A stretch of 64,000 bases of DNA from Polynucleobacter ibericus (GTDB lineage Bacteria; Pseudomonadota; Gammaproteobacteria; Burkholderiales; Burkholderiaceae): contig NZ_CP061309.1 in NCBI RefSeq assembly GCF_018687955.1, positions 434,001 to 498,000 on the forward strand. The letters are read 5' to 3'. Of the stretch, positions 59,612 through 64,000 are shown piece after piece. Under the pieces are notes generated by a model that worked only from the letters and a program-made list of their open reading frames with translations, was not told the DNA's origin and made no database searches. Both the position numbers and the translations under genes were made by a program. The number at the start of each line of letters is the position of its first letter. The first letter of the stretch is position 1.

Positions 59612-60495
59612 TGGCCGCTATTACCGCTGCAATGGTTGGCGAATTACGTGCCAAAACTGATGCTCCGATGATGGAGTGCAAAAAAGCCTTGACTGAGGCT
59701 GATGGTGATATGGCTCGTGCAGAAGAGATTCTGCGCGTTAAGCTAGGTAGCAAGGCTGGTAAAGCAGCTTCTCGTGTAACGGCTGAAGGTATTGTTGCTT
59801 CTTCTATCAATGGCACTACTGGCGCATTGTTGGAAGTGAACTGCGAAACTGATTTCGTTTCTAAGAACGATGACTTCTTGGCATTCACTGATGCATGCGT
59901 CAAGTTGGTTGCTGAAAAGAACCCAGCTGACGTTGCTGCATTGTTGGCCTTGCCAATGAATGGTCAAACAGTTGATGAAGTTCGTAGCGCATTGATCGGT
60001 AAGATCGGCGAGAACATCATGCCACGTCGCTTTAAGCGTTTCGCAGGTAGCAATAAGTTAGTTTCTTACCTCCACGGTACTCGTATCGGTGTCATGGTTG
60101 AGTTTGAAGGCGACGAAACGGCTGCTAAAGACGTTGCAATGCATATTGCTGCAATGAAGCCTGTAGCTTTGTCTATGGCTGACGTTCCTGCTGAAGCGAT
60201 TGCTGTTGAGCGTAGTGTGGCGGTTCAAAAAGCTGCTGAATCTGGCAAACCACCAGAAATCGTTGAAAAGATGGTTGAAGGCTCTATTCAGAAGTACCTC
60301 AAAGAGGTTTCTTTGTTGAACCAGACTTTCGTGAAGAACGACAAGCAATCTGTTGAGCAAATGCTCAAGGCTGCAAATACAACAATCAAGGGTTTCACCA
60401 TGTTTGTTGTAGGCGAGGGCATTGAGAAGCGTCAAGATGACTTTGCGGCTGAAGTAGCTGCACAAGTGGCTGCCGCCTCTAAAGCAACTGCTTAA
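59611..60495 (+). CDS. tsf: Elongation factor Ts
   Basis: Nucleotide exchange factor for EF-Tu. 294 residues. N-terminal UBA domain with [20 protein letters not shown] motif ([11 protein letters not shown] near 72-81), then two dimerisation subdomains. Followed by a strong hairpin terminator, so it closes the rpsB-tsf transcript, although some readthrough to pyrH is possible. Confidence 0.99.
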   Translation: MAAITAAMVGELRAKTDAPMMECKKALTEADGDMARAEEILRVKLGSKAGKAASRVTAEGIVASSINGTTGALLEVNCETDFVSKNDDFLAFTDACVKLVAEKNPADVAALLALPMNGQTVDEVRSALIGKIGENIMPRRFKRFAGSNKLVSYLHGTRIGVMVEFEGDETAAKDVAMHIAAMKPVALSMADVPAEAIAVERSVAVQKAAESGKPPEIVEKMVEGSIQKYLKEVSLLNQTFVKNDKQSVEQMLKAANTTIKGFTMFVVGEGIEKRQDDFAAEVAAQVAAASKATA

Positions 60496-60535
60496 TTAGC
60501 CAGTTCGGGGCTTGCCCCACTTGTTGGTAATACCC

Positions 60536-60573
60536 AAAAGGGCATGGAAACCTTAGTTTCTGTGCCCTTTTCT
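60536..60573 (+). terminator. Terminator after tsf
   Basis: AAAAGGGCA with TGCCCTTTT, a two-base mismatch, then GAAAC with GTTTC around a short loop, followed by CTTTG. A long stem in the tsf-pyrH gap. Confidence 0.85.
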
Positions 60574-60593
60574 TTGATCCCACCCAAGCCCTT

Positions 60594-60599
60594 TATAAT
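60594..60599 (+). promoter_or_regulatory. Possible pyrH promoter -10
   Basis: Consensus TATAAT about 80 bp before pyrH and just after the tsf terminator. No convincing -35 at the right distance, so the call is modest. Confidence 0.4.
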
Positions 60600-60680
60600 T
60601 TGGCGGAGATATTAAAAAGTGCTTAAAGATCAATAAGCTAAGTAAGTAAATTACTTGGCAAATTACGGAAAATAGAAAAC

Positions 60681-61391
60681 ATGCCAGCCTACAAACGAGT
60701 CCTCTTAAAACTATCTGGTGAAGCCCTTATGGGTGATGATGCTTTTGGCATCAATCCAGTCACCATCGATTCCATGGTTAAGGAAATCGCCGATGTTGTG
60801 AATAGCGGGGTAGAGCTAGCAATTGTGATCGGTGGTGGCAATATTTTCCGTGGGGTTGCTGGTGGTGCTGCTGGAATGGATCGTGCAACTGCCGATTACA
60901 TGGGTATGTTGGCAACCATGATGAACTCCTTGGCATTGCAAGATGCATTGCGTCAAAAGGGTGTTGAAGCGCGCGTGCAATCCGCCCTTCGTATGGATCA
61001 AGTAGTTGAGCCCTATATTCGTCCGCGTGCGATTCGTGCGATGGGCGAGGGTAAAGTAGTGATCTTCGCAGCAGGAACCGGTAATCCATTTTTTACTACC
61101 GACACCGCAGCTGCTCTGCGTGGTGCCGAGATGGGTGTTGAGATCATGCTCAAGGCAACCAAGGTAGATGGCATCTATAGCGCTGACCCAGTAAAAGATC
61201 CAAGCGCAACGTTATATAAGACCATTACGTTTGACGAAGCTTTAATCAAGAATCTACAAGTCATGGATGCAACAGCATTTGCTTTGTGCCGTGATCGTAA
61301 GTTACCAATCAAGGTATTTTCAATTCTCAAGCCAGGCGCATTGATGCGTGTAGTGCAAGGTGAGCCTGAAGGTACTTTGGTGCACGTTTAA
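60681..61391 (+). CDS. pyrH: UMP kinase
   Basis: Hexameric bacterial kinase making UDP from UMP. 236 residues, amino acid kinase fold. [10 protein letters not shown] at the N-terminus, [11 protein letters not shown] near 49, [16 protein letters not shown] near 130. First gene after the tsf terminator; frr follows by 11 bp. Confidence 0.99.
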   Translation: MPAYKRVLLKLSGEALMGDDAFGINPVTIDSMVKEIADVVNSGVELAIVIGGGNIFRGVAGGAAGMDRATADYMGMLATMMNSLALQDALRQKGVEARVQSALRMDQVVEPYIRPRAIRAMGEGKVVIFAAGTGNPFFTTDTAAALRGAEMGVEIMLKATKVDGIYSADPVKDPSATLYKTITFDEALIKNLQVMDATAFALCRDRKLPIKVFSILKPGALMRVVQGEPEGTLVHV

Positions 61392-61402
61392 TAGGAGGCC
61401 TG

Positions 61403-61963
61403 ATGTCTGCAACAGAAATTAAAACCAATACCGATCAAAAGATGCAAAAGTCTCTTGAGGCATTAAAAACTAATTTAGCCAAGATTCGTTCTGGTCGTGC
61501 TAATCCAGGAATTTTGGAGCACATTCATGTCGATTATTACGGTAACCCAACGCCATTAAGTCAGGTTGCAAGCTTAGGTTTAGCTGATGCCCGCACTATC
61601 AACGTTCAGCCATTTGAGAAGACGATGGTTGCAGCAATTGAAAAAGCGATTCGTGACTCAGATTTGGGTTTAAATCCTGCATCTCAGGGCACTGTGATCC
61701 GCGTACCAATGCCTGCGTTGACTGAAGAGCGCCGTCGTGAACTCACTAAAGTTGTCAAGAGTGAGGGTGAAGATACCAAGATTGCTGTGCGTAATTTGCG
61801 TCGCGATGCGAATGAGCATCTTAAGCGCTTAACGAAAGATAAAGAAATCTCTGAGGATGATGAGCGTCGCGCTACTGACGATATTCAGAAGATGACTGAC
61901 AAGGCAGTGATTGATATTGACAAGATCATCGTTGAAAAAGAAAAAGAGATTATGACGGTTTAA
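61403..61963 (+). CDS. frr: Ribosome recycling factor
   Basis: Splits post-termination ribosomes with EF-G. 186 residues. The three-helix bundle motifs [25 protein letters not shown] near 31 and [11 protein letters not shown] near 133 are family-specific. AGGAGG Shine-Dalgarno sequence before the ATG. Classic pyrH-frr-uppS order. Confidence 0.99.
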   Translation: MSATEIKTNTDQKMQKSLEALKTNLAKIRSGRANPGILEHIHVDYYGNPTPLSQVASLGLADARTINVQPFEKTMVAAIEKAIRDSDLGLNPASQGTVIRVPMPALTEERRRELTKVVKSEGEDTKIAVRNLRRDANEHLKRLTKDKEISEDDERRATDDIQKMTDKAVIDIDKIIVEKEKEIMTV

Positions 61964-61989
61964 AAACCCGATTGAACTTTAAGCTTCTA

Positions 61990-62763
61990 ATGACTCAACA
62001 TTCCAGTTCAACCCTAGCCATCCCTGAGGTCAGTGCAGTACCTCGCCATGTGGCAATCATCATGGATGGTAACGGTCGCTGGGCCAGCAAGCGCATGATG
62101 CCTCGTGTTGCCGGGCATTCTGAAGGTTTGGGAGCTGTTCGTAAAATTGTTCAAGAGTGCCGCAAGCTAGGCGTTGAGTATTTAACAGTATTTGCTTTTA
62201 GCTCTGAAAACTGGCGTCGCCCACCAGAAGAGGTGGGTTTCTTGATGAAGTTATTTTTGAAATCACTCAAGGGAGAAGTTTCTCGTTTAGCTGAGAACGA
62301 TATTGCCTTGCGACTCATTGGCGACTTAAGCCGCTTTGATTCAGCCATCCAGGAGATGGTGGAGTTTTCCGAGAAAAAGACAGCGGGCTGCAAAGGTCTC
62401 ACTTTTACGATTGCTGCAAACTATGGTGGACGTTGGGATATCTTGCAGGCAATGCGTCAATGCCTCACTGCCAATCCAAGCTTAAAGGCAGAACAGGTAA
62501 CCGAGGAATTACTTCAACCTCATCTATCGATGGCTTACGCACCAGAGCCTGATTTATTCATTCGTACGGGTGGTGAGCAGCGTGTCAGTAATTTCTTGTT
62601 ATGGCAATTGGCTTATACAGAGTTATATTTCACGGATGTTCTTTGGCCAGACTTTGATGAGCAAGAGTTGCACAAAGCATTTGAGTGGTTTAGTCAGCGT
62701 GAACGCCGTTTTGGTCGTACTAGTGCTCAGCTTGCATCACAAGCTATGAGCGATGCAGTTTGA
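61990..62763 (+). CDS. uppS: Undecaprenyl diphosphate synthase
   Basis: cis-prenyltransferase making the C55 carrier for peptidoglycan and O-antigen. 257 residues from the ATG at 61990 (MTQHSSSTL); a TTG at 61972 would add six residues. [10 protein letters not shown] near 27, FAFSSENW near 74, [15 protein letters not shown] and [12 protein letters not shown] are the conserved blocks. Its end overlaps the frame of the cdsA ORF. Confidence 0.96.
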   Translation: MTQHSSSTLAIPEVSAVPRHVAIIMDGNGRWASKRMMPRVAGHSEGLGAVRKIVQECRKLGVEYLTVFAFSSENWRRPPEEVGFLMKLFLKSLKGEVSRLAENDIALRLIGDLSRFDSAIQEMVEFSEKKTAGCKGLTFTIAANYGGRWDILQAMRQCLTANPSLKAEQVTEELLQPHLSMAYAPEPDLFIRTGGEQRVSNFLLWQLAYTELYFTDVLWPDFDEQELHKAFEWFSQRERRFGRTSAQLASQAMSDAV

Positions 62764-62791
62764 TGTAGTCCATTACAAAGCTCATTTCCCC

Positions 62792-63619
62792 ATGTTAAAA
62801 ACCCGAGTCATTACTGCCCTTGTTCTAATGGCGGTGTTACTGCCTGTTTTGTTCTTGCTTCCACCGATTTATATTGGCGGTCTTTTTTTGGTGGCTATGC
62901 TTGCTGCTGCCTGGGAGTGGAGTCGCTTGCTTACGCCTGAGGCAGGGCGTGCAGCCTGGATATACGCTTTATTTTGCTTGGTGATTATTTTATTTCTACT
63001 AGGTATGCAAAATGCTTCCTGGCAATTTGCCCTATTACTTCTAGCGGTCATCTTTTGGTTCTTTGTCGCACCTTTTTTATTGGCAAAAGGCATGAATCTT
63101 TCCTTGCAAAAGCTGCGACCTTTTTATGTGGTGCTCGGTTTAATTATTCTGCCGGCTACTTGGTTCTCATTAGTGTTCTTGCGTGAACTGGGTCTCATCT
63201 TTTTGCTTACTAGCATGGCGTTTGTTTGGGTGGCAGATATCGGCGCTTACTTTGTTGGTAAAGCTTTTGGTAAACGTAAGCTAGCCGAACAAATAAGCCC
63301 AGGAAAATCGATTGAAGGTGCCATTGGTGGCTTGGTGCTTTGTTATGTTTACGCGTTCTTATGTGTTTACTTTTTGCCTTTTGAGTCCACTTTGTTCGGT
63401 GCATGGGCCATTCGTTTTGGTTGGGTTCCATTGTTCCTGATGGTGACGGTACTAACTGCTTTCAGTATTTTTGGGGACTTGTTTGAGTCACAGTTAAAGC
63501 GTTTAGCTGGAGTGAAAGATTCCAGTCATTTATTACCAGGCCATGGGGGAGTATTGGATCGAGTGGATGCATTAATTCCGACTATGCCAATCGCAGCGCT
63601 TTTGGCAGGATTGGTGTGA
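62792..63619 (+). CDS. cdsA: Phosphatidate cytidylyltransferase
   Basis: Makes CDP-diacylglycerol, the branch point of phospholipid synthesis. 275 residues from the ATG at 62792 (MLKTRVITALVL), which matches the family's start; an upstream ATG at 62753 would overlap uppS and add 13 polar residues. About eight membrane segments and the C-terminal signature SIFGDLFESQLKRLAGVKDS with GHGGVLDRVDA. The stop overlaps the dxr start (TGATG). Confidence 0.95.
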   Translation: MLKTRVITALVLMAVLLPVLFLLPPIYIGGLFLVAMLAAAWEWSRLLTPEAGRAAWIYALFCLVIILFLLGMQNASWQFALLLLAVIFWFFVAPFLLAKGMNLSLQKLRPFYVVLGLIILPATWFSLVFLRELGLIFLLTSMAFVWVADIGAYFVGKAFGKRKLAEQISPGKSIEGAIGGLVLCYVYAFLCVYFLPFESTLFGAWAIRFGWVPLFLMVTVLTAFSIFGDLFESQLKRLAGVKDSSHLLPGHGGVLDRVDALIPTMPIAALLAGLV

Positions 63620-64000
63620 TGCCAGTAAAGCAGGTTGCCATCTTAGGTTCAACGGGATCTATTGGCGTCAATACGCTAGATGTTATTCGTGCTCACCCAG
63701 ATCGTTTTAATGTAGTTGCGCTGACTGCAGCAAAACAAGTGGATTTACTTGCGCAGCAATGTGCAGAATTTAAGCCGGCTATTGCCGTAGTGGCGGATGC
63801 AGATGGTGCAGCTCGCTTAAGCAAACTCTTGCTTGAAAAGCAAATTAATACTCAAGTACTTTATGGGCCACAAGCGTTAGTGAGTGCCGTTACTGAATCC
63901 AATTGCGATACTGTGATGGCAGCTATTGTGGGTGCGGCAGGATTAGTACCTGCATTGGCTGCAGCAAAAGCGGGCAAAAGAGTGCTGTTGGCTAACAAAG
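63619..64000 (+). CDS. dxr: 1-deoxy-D-xylulose 5-phosphate reductoisomerase, N-terminal part (cut by window)
   Basis: Second enzyme of the MEP isoprenoid pathway. About 127 residues are visible. The NADPH-binding start VAILGSTGSIGVNTLDVI is diagnostic, and IVGAAGLVPALAAAKAGK near 105 is the next conserved block. The start overlaps the cdsA stop by one base. The rest lies beyond the window. Dxr is the target of fosmidomycin, while an Fsr-like transporter lies far away at 5.7 kb, so no link is implied. Confidence 0.96.
   Translation, partial: MPVKQVAILGSTGSIGVNTLDVIRAHPDRFNVVALTAAKQVDLLAQQCAEFKPAIAVVADADGAARLSKLLLEKQINTQVLYGPQALVSAVTESNCDTVMAAIVGAAGLVPALAAAKAGKRVLLANK

Overview
The window looks like a chromosomal housekeeping segment of a free-living betaproteobacterium of the Burkholderiaceae, most likely Polynucleobacter. 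This rests on the moderate GC content, compact gene spacing, an intracellular PHB depolymerase with a catalytic cysteine, an orphan RnfB beside nth, smc-zipA-ligA linkage, an RpfE-like gene beside recJ, and the order rpsB-tsf-pyrH-frr-uppS-cdsA-dxr. The genus is inferred from gene content and order; no database search was possible.

Layout. 1-2.7 kb: 3' end of thrC, then molybdopterin genes moeA-moaD-moaE. 2.7-5.6 kb: a small GIY-YIG protein and clpB behind a heat-shock type promoter. 5.7-8.6 kb: an Fsr-like MFS transporter and isocitrate lyase aceA, the latter with palindromes upstream and a strong terminator downstream. 8.6-10.8 kb: a HIT protein, a small lipoprotein and two secreted proteins of unknown role. 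10.8-15.2 kb (minus): DUF1841, nth, rnfB-like, phaZ, aromatic aminotransferase. 15.3-17.5 kb: uvrB. 17.6-23.0 kb: the iscR-S-U-A-hscB-hscA-fdx iron-sulfur operon. 23.3-23.5 kb: a small DUF2892 membrane protein. 23.6-27.6 kb (minus): an assimilatory sulfate operon (54-aa protein, TSUP transporter, cysH, cysD, cysN) with paired palindromes upstream. 27.7-29.1 kb: fpr and dsbB, divergent.

29.2-34.7 kb (minus): RpfE/phosphoglycerate-mutase-like gene, recJ, prfB (with a programmed +1 frameshift) and lysS. 34.7-40.4 kb (plus): lolC, lolD, tatD-like, comEC and a glycine-zipper protein. 40.5 kb: a lone initiator tRNA-fMet on the minus strand. 40.7-44.6 kb: kup, a coiled-coil exported protein and radA. 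44.6-47.5 kb (minus): dapD, dapE and prmB. 47.7-54.3 kb: smc, zipA, ligA. 54.3-58.6 kb (minus): map, glnD and a DUF4239 membrane protein. 58.9-64.0 kb (plus): rpsB, tsf, pyrH, frr, uppS, cdsA and a truncated dxr.

I saw no insertion sequences, prophage, CRISPR array, toxin-antitoxin pair, defence island or rRNA, and no clear novel multi-gene system. The points most worth a second look are small: an unlisted 54-aa gene leading the sulfate operon, perfect palindromes upstream of cys, map, aceA and uvrB, an orphan RnfB translationally coupled to nth, a two-gene secreted cassette of unknown function, and the prfB frameshift, which a simple ORF caller would mis-start.
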